Assembly: GCF_040149665.1 (NCBI RefSeq)
Contig: NZ_JBEFLP010000001.1
Span: 1,798,001-1,862,000 of the forward strand
Reading direction: 5' to 3'
Length of the DNA stretch: 64,000 bases
Origin: Sulfitobacter sp. HNIBRBA3233
GTDB taxonomy: Bacteria; Pseudomonadota; Alphaproteobacteria; Rhodobacterales; Rhodobacteraceae
How positions within the stretch are numbered: position 1 is the first letter of the stretch; each line of letters begins with the position of its first letter. This document shows, in pieces, positions 37,351 to 46,171 of this stretch. Below the pieces are notes generated by a model. The model saw only the letters and a program-made list of their open reading frames with translations. It had not been told where the DNA came from and ran no database searches. Both the position numbers and the translations under genes were made by a program.

Positions 37351-37359
37351 GCGCTGCGG

Positions 37360-37548
37360 CTACTTCTGCTCGCTTGCCGCCTTGCGTGCGGCTTTCTCTT
37401 CGCGGGTCAGCTTGTTGCCCCACTGGTTGTTGCTCAGGCCCAGACCGTCCGGCAGCGGCTTGGTCTTGCCCTTCTTGACGGTGCCGCCGTTGTCGAGAAA
37501 CGCCTGGATCAGGTCTTCGTCGGTTGTGGGCTTGGGGACTTTTTTCAT
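37360..37548 (-). CDS. Conserved small basic protein of unknown function
   Basis: 62 residues, rich in lysine, reading MKKVPKPTTDEDLIQAFLDN and ending AARKAASEQK. The middle GLGLSNNQWGNKLTREEK looks like a short folded or helical segment. No domain is recognised. A possible ribosome site AAAGG lies about nine bases upstream. It converges with the DUF2848 gene (nine bases apart) and is on the ribosomal strand, about 105 bases downstream of a strong terminator, so it must have its own promoter. Confidence 0.6.
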   Translation of the reverse strand: MKKVPKPTTDEDLIQAFLDNGGTVKKGKTKPLPDGLGLSNNQWGNKLTREEKAARKAASEQK

Positions 37549-37652
37549 CTCGGAGCGCCTTTCGCGTTTTCCTGCCGGATAGTAGCCCCCCTGCCCCGCG
37601 CTGACCAGCGCAACCGGCCGAAGCGGGACAGATGGACCCGGAATACAAAAAC

Positions 37653-37674
37653 CCCCGCTGAGTGATCAGCGGGG
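37653..37674 (-). terminator. Terminator after rplP
   Basis: A perfect nine-base stem CCCCGCTGA/TCAGCGGGG with a GTGA loop, followed on the minus strand by GTTTTTGT. It closes the rplB-to-rplP unit 50 bases after the rplP stop. Confidence 0.88.
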
Positions 37675-37723
37675 ATTTTCAATCTTTACCGGCGCCAGAC
37701 CCCGGCAGGCGGGGTCGACGGGA

Positions 37724-38137
37724 TTACCAGTCTTCGCGGACCACGACGCGTGTCTTGATCGGCAGTTTCATCGCAGCAAGGCGCAGGGCCTCGCGCGCGA
37801 CGTCTTCGCCAACACCGTCGAGTTCAAACATCACACGACCGGGTTTCACCTTGGCCGCCCAGAAGTCCACGGAACCTTTACCTTTACCCATACGCACTTC
37901 GACGGGCTTGGAGGTTACGGGCACATCCGGGAAGATACGGATCCAGACACGGCCCTGACGCTTCATGTGACGTGTCATCGCGCGGCGTGCCGCTTCGATC
38001 TGACGCGCTGTCACACGCTCGGGCTCAAGCGCCTTCAGGCCAAAGGTGCCAAAGTTCAGGTCGGACCCGCCCTTTGCCAGACCCTTGATGGAGCCTTTGA
38101 ACTGCTTGCGGAATTTCGTACGCTTTGGTTGAAGCAT
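37724..38137 (-). CDS. rplP: 50S ribosomal protein L16
   Basis: 137 residues starting [20 protein letters not shown]. The conserved [13 protein letters not shown] contains Arg82, equivalent by alignment to E. coli Arg81, the residue hydroxylated by the 2OG oxygenase YcfD there. L16 organises the A-site tRNA region. It follows rpsC by 12 bases and is the last gene before a terminator, after which the normal partner rpmC is displaced by about 2 kb. Confidence 0.99.
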   Translation of the reverse strand: MLQPKRTKFRKQFKGSIKGLAKGGSDLNFGTFGLKALEPERVTARQIEAARRAMTRHMKRQGRVWIRIFPDVPVTSKPVEVRMGKGKGSVDFWAAKVKPGRVMFELDGVGEDVAREALRLAAMKLPIKTRVVVREDW

Positions 38138-38149
38138 CTCATTCCCTCC

Positions 38150-38857
38150 TTAACGACGACCGCCGGCACCGCGAGGTGCTGGGCCGTCTTGCATTTCTTG
38201 TGCCTTGCGGTCACGCGCTGCCGGATCGTGCTCCATGATCTCGCCTTTGAAGATCCAGGTCTTGATCCCGATGATGCCGTAGGCTGTCATCGCTTCGACA
38301 TGTGCGTAATCGATGTCGGCACGCAGGGTATGCAAAGGCACGCGGCCTTCACGGTACCATTCGGTCCGCGCGATTTCCGCACCACCCAGACGACCCGCGA
38401 GGTTCACGCGGATACCCTGAGCGCCCATGCGCATGGCGTTCTGCACGGCGCGCTTCATGGCACGACGGAAAGACACCCGGCGTTCCAGCTGCTGTGCGAT
38501 GCTCTCACCCACGAGGGCTGCGTCCAGCTCGGGCTTGCGCACTTCAACGATGTTGAGGTGAAGCTCGGAGTCGGTCATCTTGGCGATTTTCTGGCGCAGA
38601 CCTTCGATGTCTGCCCCTTTCTTGCCGATGATGACGCCGGGGCGCGCTGTGTGGATCGTCACGCGGCACTTCTTGTGCGGACGTTCGATGATCACACGGG
38701 CGATACCCGCCTGTTTGCATTCCTTGTTGATGAACTCACGGATTGCGATGTCTTCGAGCAGAAGATCACCGTAGTCCTTCGTATCGGCGTACCAGCGGCT
38801 GTCCCAGGTGCGGTTCACCTGCAGACGCATGCCGATCGGGTTTACTTTGTTACCCAT
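38150..38857 (-). CDS. rpsC: 30S ribosomal protein S3
   Basis: 235 residues starting [20 protein letters not shown]. The KH domain includes [22 protein letters not shown]-terminal extension ends in [12 protein letters not shown]3 helps form the mRNA entry helicase of the 30S subunit. Its start shares one base with the rplV stop (TAATG). Confidence 0.99.
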   Translation of the reverse strand: MGNKVNPIGMRLQVNRTWDSRWYADTKDYGDLLLEDIAIREFINKECKQAGIARVIIERPHKKCRVTIHTARPGVIIGKKGADIEGLRQKIAKMTDSELHLNIVEVRKPELDAALVGESIAQQLERRVSFRRAMKRAVQNAMRMGAQGIRVNLAGRLGGAEIARTEWYREGRVPLHTLRADIDYAHVEAMTAYGIIGIKTWIFKGEIMEHDPAARDRKAQEMQDGPAPRGAGGRR

Positions 38858-39237
38858 TATGCTTGCTCCTCAACCTGACGCACGACGATGGTGATTTCCG
38901 AGAACGGCTTGATGATCTTGCCGAACCGGCCACGGGCACGTGGGCGTCCACGCTTCATGGTCAGGTTCTTGCCGACATAGGCTTCGGCAACGATCAGTTC
39001 ATCCACGTCGAGGTTGTGGTTGTTTTCGCCATTGGCAATCGCGGACTGAAGGCATTTCTTCACGTCCAGCGCGATCCGCTTCTTGGAGAAGGTCAGGTCC
39101 GTGAGGGCCTTGTCCACCTTCTTGCCGCGGATCATTGCGGCGACGAGGTTCAGTTTCTGCGGGCTTGTACGCAGCATGCGCAGTTTTGCACGTGCTTCGT
39201 TGTCGGCCACGCGGCGGGGATTCTTATCCTTGCTCAT
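38857..39237 (-). CDS. rplV: 50S ribosomal protein L22
   Basis: 126 residues with [31 protein letters not shown], and the loop [23 protein letters not shown] that extends into the peptide exit tunnel, where macrolides act. It lies between rpsS and rpsC, three bases after the rpsS stop. Confidence 0.99.
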   Translation of the reverse strand: MSKDKNPRRVADNEARAKLRMLRTSPQKLNLVAAMIRGKKVDKALTDLTFSKKRIALDVKKCLQSAIANGENNHNLDVDELIVAEAYVGKNLTMKRGRPRARGRFGKIIKPFSEITIVVRQVEEQA

Positions 39238-39240
39238 GGC

Positions 39241-39519
39241 TTACTTCCGCTTCGCTTTTTTGTCGGCGGCATGACCGTAGTAGGTCCGCGTCGGGGAATA
39301 TTCACCGAACTTCTGACCGATCATGTCTTCGCTGACGTTGACTGGGATGTGCTTGTGGCCGTTGTAGACACCGAAGGTCAGACCCACAAACTGCGGCAGA
39401 ATGGTGGAACGGCGCGACCAGATCTTGATCACTTCGTTGCGACCGCTCTCACGCGATGCTTCGGCCTTCTTGAGGACATAAGAGTCGACAAAAGGGCCCT
39501 TCCATACTGAACGAGACAT
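39241..39519 (-). CDS. rpsS: 30S ribosomal protein S19
   Basis: 92 residues starting [20 protein letters not shown]. It contains [34 protein letters not shown], which is diagnostic of S19 (16S head, with S13). It lies three bases after rplB. Confidence 0.99.
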   Translation of the reverse strand: MSRSVWKGPFVDSYVLKKAEASRESGRNEVIKIWSRRSTILPQFVGLTFGVYNGHKHIPVNVSEDMIGQKFGEYSPTRTYYGHAADKKAKRK

Positions 39520-39522
39520 AAA

Positions 39523-40365
39523 TTAACGCCCCTTCTTCTTGGCGTGCCGCGACCGGACGATAAGCCGGCTGGACGCTTTGTTCTTGTTGCGGGTCTTGGC
39601 ACCCTTTGTCGGCTTGCCCCATGGGGTCACCGGGTGACGACCACCGGAGGTCCGGCCTTCACCACCGCCGTGTGGGTGGTCGATCGGGTTCATCACGACA
39701 CCACGTACCGAAGGACGGATGCCCTTGTGGCGCATACGGCCCGCTTTACCGAAGTTCTGGTTCGAGTTGTCGGGGTTGCTGACCGCACCAACGGTGGCCA
39801 TGCATTCCTGACGTACCAGACGCAGCTCGCCCGAGCTGAGACGGATCTGCGCGTAGCCGCCATCGCGACCGACGAACTGGGCGTAGGTGCCCGCGGCGCG
39901 TGCGATCTGGCCGCCCTTGCCGGGCTTCAGCTCGATGTTGTGGACGATTGTACCGATCGGCATGCCGGAGAAAGGCATTGCGTTGCCCGGCTTGATGTCG
40001 GCCTTCTGCGACGCGACGACGGTGTCGCCGATGGCGATCCGCTGTGGCGCGAGGATGTAGGCCTGTTCGCCGTCGGTGTATTTCACCAGCGCGATAAAGG
40101 CGGTACGGTTGGGGTCATATTCGATGCGCATGACGGCCGCTGGTACGTCCATCTTGTTGCGCTTGAAATCGACGATACGGTAGAGGCGCTTTGCTCCCCC
40201 ACCCTTGCGACGCATTGTGATCCGCCCGGTATTGTTCCGGCCACCGTTCTTGGTCAAACCCTCTGTGAGGGACTTGACCGGACGGCCTTTCCAAAGCTCC
40301 GAACGGTCGATCAGTACCAGCCCACGCTGGCCCGGCGTCGTCGGTTTGTACGACTTGAGTGCCAT
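39523..40365 (-). CDS. rplB: 50S ribosomal protein L2
   Basis: 280 residues from the ATG at 40365 ([20 protein letters not shown]). The peptidyl-transferase-proximal [21 protein letters not shown] is intact, including the conserved HGGGEG. L2 is needed for subunit joining and peptide bond formation. It starts a new transcript here because an MFS gene and a cold-shock gene separate it from rplW. The leader is about 160 bases long, with a hairpin. Confidence 0.99.
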   Translation of the reverse strand: MALKSYKPTTPGQRGLVLIDRSELWKGRPVKSLTEGLTKNGGRNNTGRITMRRKGGGAKRLYRIVDFKRNKMDVPAAVMRIEYDPNRTAFIALVKYTDGEQAYILAPQRIAIGDTVVASQKADIKPGNAMPFSGMPIGTIVHNIELKPGKGGQIARAAGTYAQFVGRDGGYAQIRLSSGELRLVRQECMATVGAVSNPDNSNQNFGKAGRMRHKGIRPSVRGVVMNPIDHPHGGGEGRTSGGRHPVTPWGKPTKGAKTRNKNKASSRLIVRSRHAKKKGR

Positions 40366-40499
40366 GTTGTCTGTCTTCCGTTTTGCTATGTACCACCCCG
40401 AAAGGCGGTGTCGTTGTAGGCCCCCGTAGGTGCCAGAGTGAAGGTACACACATTCGCGTACCGGGCGCATGACAAGGTGTCACACATTCAAAGGCAAAG

Positions 40500-40517
40500 C
40501 CCCGGACGAATCCGGGG
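40500..40517 (-). other. Hairpin at the start of the rplB leader
   Basis: A perfect seven-base stem CCCCGGA/TCCGGGG with a CGAA loop, beginning about 10 bases after the predicted transcription start. It could stabilise the mRNA 5' end or act as a control element. No ligand or protein target is identified. Confidence 0.45.
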
Positions 40518-40533
40518 CCGGTGCCGATGGGGT

Positions 40534-40562
40534 CGTGTAGGTCAGGTCTAAGGGAGGGTCAA
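40534..40562 (-). promoter_or_regulatory. Putative promoter of rplB-to-rplP
   Basis: On the minus strand TTGACC (40562-40557) and TACACG (40539-40534) have a 17-base spacer, 169 bases before rplB. Confidence 0.55.
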
Positions 40563-40709
40563 GGCATTTAGCCCGGAGCGCCGATATTCGACTGCCCGAC
40601 AGCTTTGCGCGCGATGCGGACGTTCCATTTCCACCGGGCACGACGGCGGCCCAAACGCCCTCGCAAACGAAGGCTCGAACATCAATACCGGTGGCGGCGC
40701 ACCAGCGTG

Positions 40710-41975
40710 CTACGCTGTTGCCCTGTCGTCCGCCACATCCGCTTCGACGTTGTCCGCGGCCCAGGCGCTTGCCGCTTCTGCGGCAACCGGTGTGGCACCC
40801 GGAACGACGCTGATATAGCTGTCAGTCTCCTCAACCGGCATCTGCGCGCGCTGTGTCATGCGATAGAGCGCATAGACTGCGATCACCGCAAAGGTCGCCC
40901 CCAGGCTTAACCAGAATGCGAAGGGCCCCGTCACCTCCATCGCCCACCCTGTCAGCAGCGGACCCAGAATTGCCCCCGCGCCGAAGACGAAGACAAGCCC
41001 GCCGGACGCGCCGGGCATTTCATCGGAGGTCAGATAATCGTTGGTATAGGCCAGCAGCAGGGCATAGAGCGGTGTTGTCATACCGCCCGCGATGAATGCT
41101 GCGGCCAGCAGGGCGAATTCGTTGTCGCCCGCGAAAAAGCCAATCATGCAAAAACCGCCACCGATGGCTGCCGATCCGCAGATCACCTTGCGCCGGTCGA
41201 TGCGATCGGAAAGCCACCCGATCGGATACTGGAAGACCAGCGCACCGGCAAAGAGCGCCGCCACGAACAAGGAGATCGCATTGGCGGTCATGCCTGTCTG
41301 CCCGCCAAAGACAGCCCCCATCCCCGATTGCGTCGCGTAGATTGCACCAAGGAAGAAGATCCCGACCGCGCCCAGCGGAGAGCTGGAAAACAGGTCCTTC
41401 AGAGACATCGGGCGGGATACAGTGGTCGCCGGCGCGGGGGAGGCCGACAACAGGATTGGCGCAAAGGAGACCGACACAAGGATCGATGCGCCGATAAAGA
41501 GAACGGATGTCGCCGCATCGCCGAGTGTAAGCAGCCATTGCGCCCCGATGATGCCGACCGTCTGGCAGATCATGTAGGCGGCAAGAATCTTGCCCCGTGT
41601 TTCGTTGGTCGACTGCGCGTTCAGCCAGCTTTCGGCGGTGACGTATATGCCCGACATGCAAAAACCCAGCATCACCCGAAGGGCTGTCCATGCCCATGGG
41701 TCAGCCAACAGCGGAAATGCAATCAGCCCCGCCGACATCAGCCCGCCAAGAGCTCCGAACACGCGCACATGCCCCACACGGCTGATGAGGACGGGGGTGT
41801 AGCGGGCCCCCACAAGGAAACCGGCGAAATACCCTGAGGTGATGATGCCAAGCTCGGGTGCGGAGAACCCTTCGATGTCACCGCGCAGGCCCATCAGCGT
41901 GAACTGCATCCCGTTCCCGAGCATGATGAGCACGATGCCCACGAGAAGTGCCGCGATGCCTTGGAATGCCTGCAA
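40710..41975 (-). CDS. Major facilitator superfamily transporter
   Basis: 421 residues with about 12 hydrophobic segments. MFS-type conserved pieces are visible: RVMLGFCMSGIYVTAESWLN in the first half and GWLSDRIDRRKVICG, the loop-8/9 signature, in the second. The AESWLNAQ segment resembles the YcaD/UMF2-like branch of putative transporters. The substrate is unknown. It lies between the cold-shock gene and rplB on the ribosomal strand, an unusual position for a transporter. The C-terminus is an alanine-rich cytoplasmic tail. Confidence 0.87.
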   Translation of the reverse strand: MQAFQGIAALLVGIVLIMLGNGMQFTLMGLRGDIEGFSAPELGIITSGYFAGFLVGARYTPVLISRVGHVRVFGALGGLMSAGLIAFPLLADPWAWTALRVMLGFCMSGIYVTAESWLNAQSTNETRGKILAAYMICQTVGIIGAQWLLTLGDAATSVLFIGASILVSVSFAPILLSASPAPATTVSRPMSLKDLFSSSPLGAVGIFFLGAIYATQSGMGAVFGGQTGMTANAISLFVAALFAGALVFQYPIGWLSDRIDRRKVICGSAAIGGGFCMIGFFAGDNEFALLAAAFIAGGMTTPLYALLLAYTNDYLTSDEMPGASGGLVFVFGAGAILGPLLTGWAMEVTGPFAFWLSLGATFAVIAVYALYRMTQRAQMPVEETDSYISVVPGATPVAAEAASAWAADNVEADVADDRATA

Positions 41976-42202
41976 TCATCCGCTCCGTGCGTAGTGGTCC
42001 CCTATATACGACCCCTAAAAGCCACAGATCGTGTTTGCAAATCTTGCGGGTGTCAGAAGCGGGCCTGCTAGGGCGCTTCCGGGGCGAAACGGATGGACTG
42101 GTCAGGGACTGGGCGGCGCCACTCACTTTTTGCGCATCCGGCAAATCTGTTCTTCGGCGCGCCGCGCAGCCTTCCGACGCTCACGCCACCGCAGAAACGT
42201 AA
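41976..42202. other. Intergenic region upstream of the MFS gene
   Basis: Non-coding as far as I can see. It must contain the MFS promoter, since a terminator after the cold-shock gene precedes it, but no clear promoter hexamers were identified. Confidence 0.35.
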
Positions 42203-42230
42203 AAGGGCGCAGCATTCAAGCTACGCCCTT
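42203..42230 (-). terminator. Terminator after the cold-shock gene
   Basis: A stem AAGGGCG/CGCCCTT extended by AGC/GCT after one mismatch, with a six-base loop, flanked by A/T runs on both sides so that TTTTACG follows on the minus strand. Confidence 0.75.
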
Positions 42231-42265
42231 AAAATTCTCAAAAACCCCGTCAGGGGCGCAGTGGC

Positions 42266-42472
42266 TTATGCCAGTGCGAGGTTGGTCGCCGACTCGCGGC
42301 CGTCACGGCCTGCTTCGATGTCGAACGTGACCTTCTGGTCGTCTTGCAGACCGGTCAGACCGGCGCGCTCAACGGCAGAGATGTGTACGAACACGTCTTT
42401 GCTGCCGCCGTCGGGTGCAATAAAACCAAAACCTTTAGTGGTGTTGAACCATTTGACTGTGCCTGTGGCCAT
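42266..42472 (-). CDS. Cold-shock domain protein
   Basis: 68 residues from the ATG at 42472 (MATGTVKWFNTTKGFGFI). RNP1 is KGFGFI and RNP2 is VFVHIS, the nucleic-acid-binding motifs of CspA-family proteins. It is an RNA chaperone candidate. ACAGGAG lies nine bases upstream of the start. The longer frame from 42541 lies in the leader. It stands between two terminators, so it is its own transcript inside the ribosomal cluster. Confidence 0.96.
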   Translation of the reverse strand: MATGTVKWFNTTKGFGFIAPDGGSKDVFVHISAVERAGLTGLQDDQKVTFDIEAGRDGRESATNLALA

Positions 42473-42690
42473 AGTCTTTACTCCTGTTTCATGCTGCCCG
42501 CAGGATGCGGCAGCGTCGGCTAAGTCAGTGAAAGATCGCAAAACTGAGCCGGTAGGAGCAGAAATTCGATGGATTTGTAACGTCGCACGCCCTCAATGCG
42601 CCTTTCGCACGCAGATAGCAAGCGATTCCCACGCGCCCCGCGCGATCGGCGGAAATCCCCGGTCCGCGCGGCGCTGACGCCAACAAAAAA

Positions 42691-42716
42691 AGGCCCCCGC
42701 CTGCGCGGGAGCCCTT
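42691..42716 (-). terminator. Terminator after rplW
   Basis: On the minus strand a stem with the core CCCGC/GCGGG and flanking AAGG/CCTT is followed by a run of T. It closes the rpsJ-rplC-rplD-rplW unit 24 bases after the rplW stop. Confidence 0.88.
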
Positions 42717-42739
42717 CGTCATTTCGAAACCGGTAAGTC

Positions 42740-43036
42740 TTACAGACCGGTGGAGACGTCGATCGTGTTGCCTTCTTCCAGCGTCACATAGGCCTTCTTC
42801 ACGTCGCGGCGGGTGCCGAGCTGGCCCCGGAAACGCTTGACCTTGCCCTTGGTGATGGTGGTGTTCACACCCTTCACCTTCACACCAAACAGCGCCTCGA
42901 CGGCCTCTTTGATCTGGGGTTTGTTGCTGTCCATCGCCACTTCGAAAACCACGGCGTTCTGTTCGGACGCCATTGTCGCTTTCTCGGTGATGATCGGCTT
43001 GCGGATCACGTCGTAATGTTCTGGTTTCGCGCTCAT
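42740..43036 (-). CDS. rplW: 50S ribosomal protein L23
   Basis: 98 residues starting [20 protein letters not shown]. It contains [32 protein letters not shown], the conserved L23 fold that docks trigger factor and SRP at the tunnel exit. Its start overlaps the rplD stop (ATGA). Normally rplB follows at once. Here a terminator and two other genes intervene. Confidence 0.99.
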   Translation of the reverse strand: MSAKPEHYDVIRKPIITEKATMASEQNAVVFEVAMDSNKPQIKEAVEALFGVKVKGVNTTITKGKVKRFRGQLGTRRDVKKAYVTLEEGNTIDVSTGL

Positions 43037-43650
43037 TTCAAACGGGCCTCCAGTGCTTCGATACCCGCTTTGGTGATCACGAGTGTGTCACGCTTGAGGA
43101 TATCATATACGTTTGCGCCCATCGACGGCAGGACATCCAGACCCTCGATGTTGCGCGCGGCTTGGGCGAAATCCTCGTTGACGGAGGCGCCATCGATGAT
43201 CAGTGCCCGCTTCCAGCCCAGATCCTTGACCTGCTTTGCCAGCGCCGCTGTCTTGCCTGCGGATGTCGCCTCGTCGATGATGACGAGAGCGCCTTCCTTC
43301 ATCTTGGCGGACAGTGCGTGGCGAAGGCCCAGCTTGCGGAACTTCTTGGTCAGCTCGTGGCCGTGGCTACGCGGGGTCGGACCCTTGTAGATACCACCCT
43401 TGCGGAAGATCGGTGCAGAGCGTGCGCCGTGGCGTGCGCCACCGGTGCCCTTCTGGCGATAGATCTTCTTGGTCGAATAGCTGACCTCGGAGCGTGTCTT
43501 GACCTTGTGCGTGCCCTGCTGCGCGTTGTTACGCTGCCAGCGAACGACGCGGTGCAGGATGTCGGCGCGTGGCTCAAGACCGAACAGGGCCTCGTCCAGG
43601 TCTACCGATCCGGCCTTGCCGCCGTCGAGTTTGATGACATCGAGTTTCAT
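43033..43650 (-). CDS. rplD: 50S ribosomal protein L4
   Basis: 205 residues starting [20 protein letters not shown]. The long RNA-binding loop [25 protein letters not shown] extends toward the exit tunnel. In E. coli L4 represses the S10 operon through its leader. Whether this applies here is unknown. Overlaps (ATGA) join it to rplC and rplW. Confidence 0.99.
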   Translation of the reverse strand: MKLDVIKLDGGKAGSVDLDEALFGLEPRADILHRVVRWQRNNAQQGTHKVKTRSEVSYSTKKIYRQKGTGGARHGARSAPIFRKGGIYKGPTPRSHGHELTKKFRKLGLRHALSAKMKEGALVIIDEATSAGKTAALAKQVKDLGWKRALIIDGASVNEDFAQAARNIEGLDVLPSMGANVYDILKRDTLVITKAGIEALEARLK

Positions 43651-44528
43651 GCGTCACCTTCTTTCTTGTCTGCGTCGCCAGCGTCGGAGTTATCCGCATC
43701 GGAAGACTCTTCGGCGATTTCGGCTTCGGCTGCTTTCAGCGCTTCGGCTTCAGCGGCGGCCTGCTCTTCTGCAAGGCGCTTGGCTTCGGCTTCGGCTTCT
43801 GCGGCGGCTGCGGCGGCTGCTTCTTCAGCGGCTTTTGCGGCTTCGTCAGCTGCGGACTTCAGTGCGGCCGGGAAGATCGCGTCTGCCGGGAACGGCTTCT
43901 TGACCGCATCCTTGACAGTGACCCAGCCCCCCTTGGAGCCCGGAACAGCGCCCTTGACCATGATCAGGCCGCGGTCGCTGTCGGTCCGGACAACTTCGAG
44001 GTTCTGCGTGGTCACACGGACAGCGCCCATGTGGCCGGCCATCTTCTTGCCTTTGAAAACCTTGCCGGGATCCTGACACTGGCCTGTGGAGCCGTGCGAA
44101 CGGTGGCTGATCGACACACCGTGCGACGCCCGCAGACCGCCGAAATTGTGACGCTTCATCGCACCGGCAAAACCTTTACCGATCGATGTGCCTGCCACGT
44201 CGACGTACTGACCTGCGTAGTAATGGTCCGCGATGATTTCCTCGCCAACGGCGATCAGGTTGTCGGCGTCGACGCGGAATTCCGCGACCTTGCGCTTTGG
44301 TTCAACCTTGGCCGCGGAGAAGTGTCCGCGCATCGCCTGGGAGGTCCGCTTTGCCTTCGCAGTGCCCGCGCCGAGCTGAACAGCCGTATAGCCATCCTTT
44401 TCCTCGGTGCGCTGTGCGACGACCTGAAGCTTGTCGAGTTGAAGGACGGTGACAGGAATCTGACGGCCGTCTTCCATGAACAGCCGGGTCATGCCGACTT
44501 TCTTTGCAATAACGCCTGAGCGCAACAT
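43647..44528 (-). CDS. rplC: 50S ribosomal protein L3 with long acidic/alanine tail
   Basis: 293 residues. The conserved core runs to about residue 220 and includes [26 protein letters not shown], where Gln150 matches the residue methylated by PrmB in E. coli. The remaining 70 or so residues are made of alanine, glutamate and aspartate and look like an intrinsically disordered or helical tail ([20 protein letters not shown]). The E. coli protein has about 209 residues. It follows rpsJ by 14 bases and overlaps rplD. Confidence 0.97.
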   Translation of the reverse strand: MLRSGVIAKKVGMTRLFMEDGRQIPVTVLQLDKLQVVAQRTEEKDGYTAVQLGAGTAKAKRTSQAMRGHFSAAKVEPKRKVAEFRVDADNLIAVGEEIIADHYYAGQYVDVAGTSIGKGFAGAMKRHNFGGLRASHGVSISHRSHGSTGQCQDPGKVFKGKKMAGHMGAVRVTTQNLEVVRTDSDRGLIMVKGAVPGSKGGWVTVKDAVKKPFPADAIFPAALKSAADEAAKAAEEAAAAAAAEAEAEAKRLAEEQAAAEAEALKAAEAEIAEESSDADNSDAGDADKKEGDA

Positions 44529-44542
44529 TTCCGAAACCCTCC

Positions 44543-44860
44543 TTACGATTGCAGTTTGATCTCGACGTCCACACCAGCGGCGAGGTCGAGCTTCATCAGC
44601 GCGTCCACGGTCTGGGGAGTCGGATCAACGATGTCCAAGAGACGCTTGTGCGTACGGATCTCGAACTGGTCGCGGGATTTCTTGTCTACGTGGGGTCCAC
44701 GCAGAACGGTGAATTTCTCGATCTTGTTCGGCAGCGGAATGGGGCCGCGAACGGAAGCGCCTGTGCGCTTGGCGGTGTTGACGATTTCCTGTGTGGAGGA
44801 ATCGAGCACCCGGTAGTCGAACGCCTTCAGGCGGATACGGATGTTCTGGCTGGCAGCCAT
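44543..44860 (-). CDS. rpsJ: 30S ribosomal protein S10
   Basis: 105 residues from the ATG at 44860 ([20 protein letters not shown]). An upstream in-frame ATG exists at 44866. AAGGG lies about eight bases upstream of the chosen start. The protein is also the antitermination factor NusE in other bacteria. It contains [45 protein letters not shown], diagnostic of S10. It opens the S10-type unit with a promoter 125 bases upstream. Confidence 0.99.
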   Translation of the reverse strand: MAASQNIRIRLKAFDYRVLDSSTQEIVNTAKRTGASVRGPIPLPNKIEKFTVLRGPHVDKKSRDQFEIRTHKRLLDIVDPTPQTVDALMKLDLAAGVDVEIKLQS

Positions 44861-44984
44861 GGTCATATCCCTTATCTTCGGGATGGTCACGGAGAGGAGG
44901 ACAGCGGCTCATCCGGCACCCTCATCGCGATCTTGTGTAACGTCAACGGGGCACGCGAATGGCGCACCCCGGTCAAGTAAGGGG

Positions 44985-45013
44985 CGTATAGAAGGAGTCG
45001 CCAGCCGTGGCAA
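44985..45013 (-). promoter_or_regulatory. Putative promoter of rpsJ-rplC-rplD-rplW
   Basis: On the minus strand TTGCCA (45013-45008) and TATACG (44990-44985) have a 17-base spacer, about 125 bases before rpsJ. The -35/-10 pair is almost the same as before rplO. Confidence 0.6.
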
Positions 45014-45052
45014 GGGGCGATATGGCGTTTTCGGGAGTGTGCGAACCAGCGC

Positions 45053-46171
45053 TCAGCCGAAGGCCGCGATCGGGCGGGCGTTCTTGGCGTGGCGCATCAT
45101 CAGGTTCTTCACCCGGCGCCCCGTCATCAACGGACGCGCAACTGTCGGGGCGTCGTTTTGGGCCACCACCTCGGCCAGTTCCGGCAGCAGCGCCATGATT
45201 TCCGCGCAGGCGGCAGCGCCCAGCGATTTCAATGCCTGCGGCCCGGTCAGAAGGGTCTCTGCCGGGGTGCCATTGGCGAAAACGATCTCGTGATTCTCGC
45301 ACAGGATATGCAGGTAGGTGACCTCGACCAGATCGCTTGCGACCGCCACACCCGGCATCTCCAGAAGATGTTTGGCCGCAACAAGCACCTGTTCCGATCC
45401 CACCATGCGCCCCGCGATGCGCGAGGTCACGAGCAGCCGGTGCTGCGGGGATACAACCAGATCACGCTCGGGATAGCCCTGCCCCAGCGCGTTCGCCGCG
45501 ATGCGGATCGGCACGAACTTCGGGTTCTCGCACAATTCCGCGTGGCGCAGCACCCGCCGCCCGATCCACCGCACGCGCTGGTATCCGTGGTCGAGGGTGC
45601 GCACCCTGTCCCCGGCGCAAAGAGCTGCAATATCCACCGGGCCCCGGTCCGTTTCGATCATCGTTCCTGCCGCAAAGCAGATCGGCGTGCCACCGAGAGT
45701 GGTATGGGCCGGGTTCGCATCGTTGTCGACAAGGCCGACAACGCTCAGCTGCGTGTCCGGTGGGGGCGCGTCGCCGCGAAAGACAAGGTAATAGCCCTGT
45801 TCGGCCGTACCGGTGTTGATCGTCCCGTCGTTGTTGAGATCCGCGTCGATGACGGACACGTCATAGGTCCGGGTGCCGTCCGACACCCTGAAAGTATAGT
45901 CGTAGAGGACCGACGTCGCAGTCCCGTTGATGACCGTAGACTGCTCCTGCGCCTGCCCCACCCGCATCGTCGACTGCACGGTCTCGTTCGTCGGATCCCC
46001 GTTGTAAAGGGTCGCGGCGTTGTCGGCCTCATAGACGACATGCATGAACTGGCGACCGGAATAACTCCAGGTGGCACCGGCGGGCGGAAGGCTCTGGTAG
46101 TTGTAGGCGGTCCCGTTAACCGTGCTCTGCGATCCGAGGATCGTCTGATTGTACGCGTAATAAACAGGCAT
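45053..46171 (-). CDS. Hint-domain protein (Hedgehog/intein-type)
   Basis: 372 residues from the ATG at 46171, with AGGG ahead of it. The N-terminal 220 residues are rich in Gly, Thr and Asp, with beta-like repeats and EF-hand-like DADLNNDGTINTG and DNDANPAHTT segments. The C-terminal part contains a Hint domain opening with PICFAAGTMIETDRGPVDI (block A) and LVVSPQHRLLV (block B). Secreted or surface proteins of this kind occur repeatedly in Roseobacter relatives. Autoprocessing at the Cys is possible by family analogy. I see no C-terminal His-Asn, so it is not a splicing intein. It sits between tuf and rpsJ on the ribosomal strand. Confidence 0.78.
   Translation of the reverse strand: MPVYYAYNQTILGSQSTVNGTAYNYQSLPPAGATWSYSGRQFMHVVYEADNAATLYNGDPTNETVQSTMRVGQAQEQSTVINGTATSVLYDYTFRVSDGTRTYDVSVIDADLNNDGTINTGTAEQGYYLVFRGDAPPPDTQLSVVGLVDNDANPAHTTLGGTPICFAAGTMIETDRGPVDIAALCAGDRVRTLDHGYQRVRWIGRRVLRHAELCENPKFVPIRIAANALGQGYPERDLVVSPQHRLLVTSRIAGRMVGSEQVLVAAKHLLEMPGVAVASDLVEVTYLHILCENHEIVFANGTPAETLLTGPQALKSLGAAACAEIMALLPELAEVVAQNDAPTVARPLMTGRRVKNLMMRHAKNARPIAAFG

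Larger units (their letters stand above)
40366..40709. other. rplB leader and MFS/rplB intergenic region
   Basis: 344 bases with no gene. On the minus strand it holds a promoter (40562-40534) and a leader hairpin at 40517-40500. No strong terminator is seen after the MFS stop at 40710, so MFS transcripts could run into the rplB unit. Confidence 0.5.

Noticed and set aside
45053-46171. The Hint protein as an intein
   Set aside because: There is no C-terminal His-Asn pair and no split host gene on either side, so splicing is not supported. Hedgehog/BIL-like autoprocessing remains possible.
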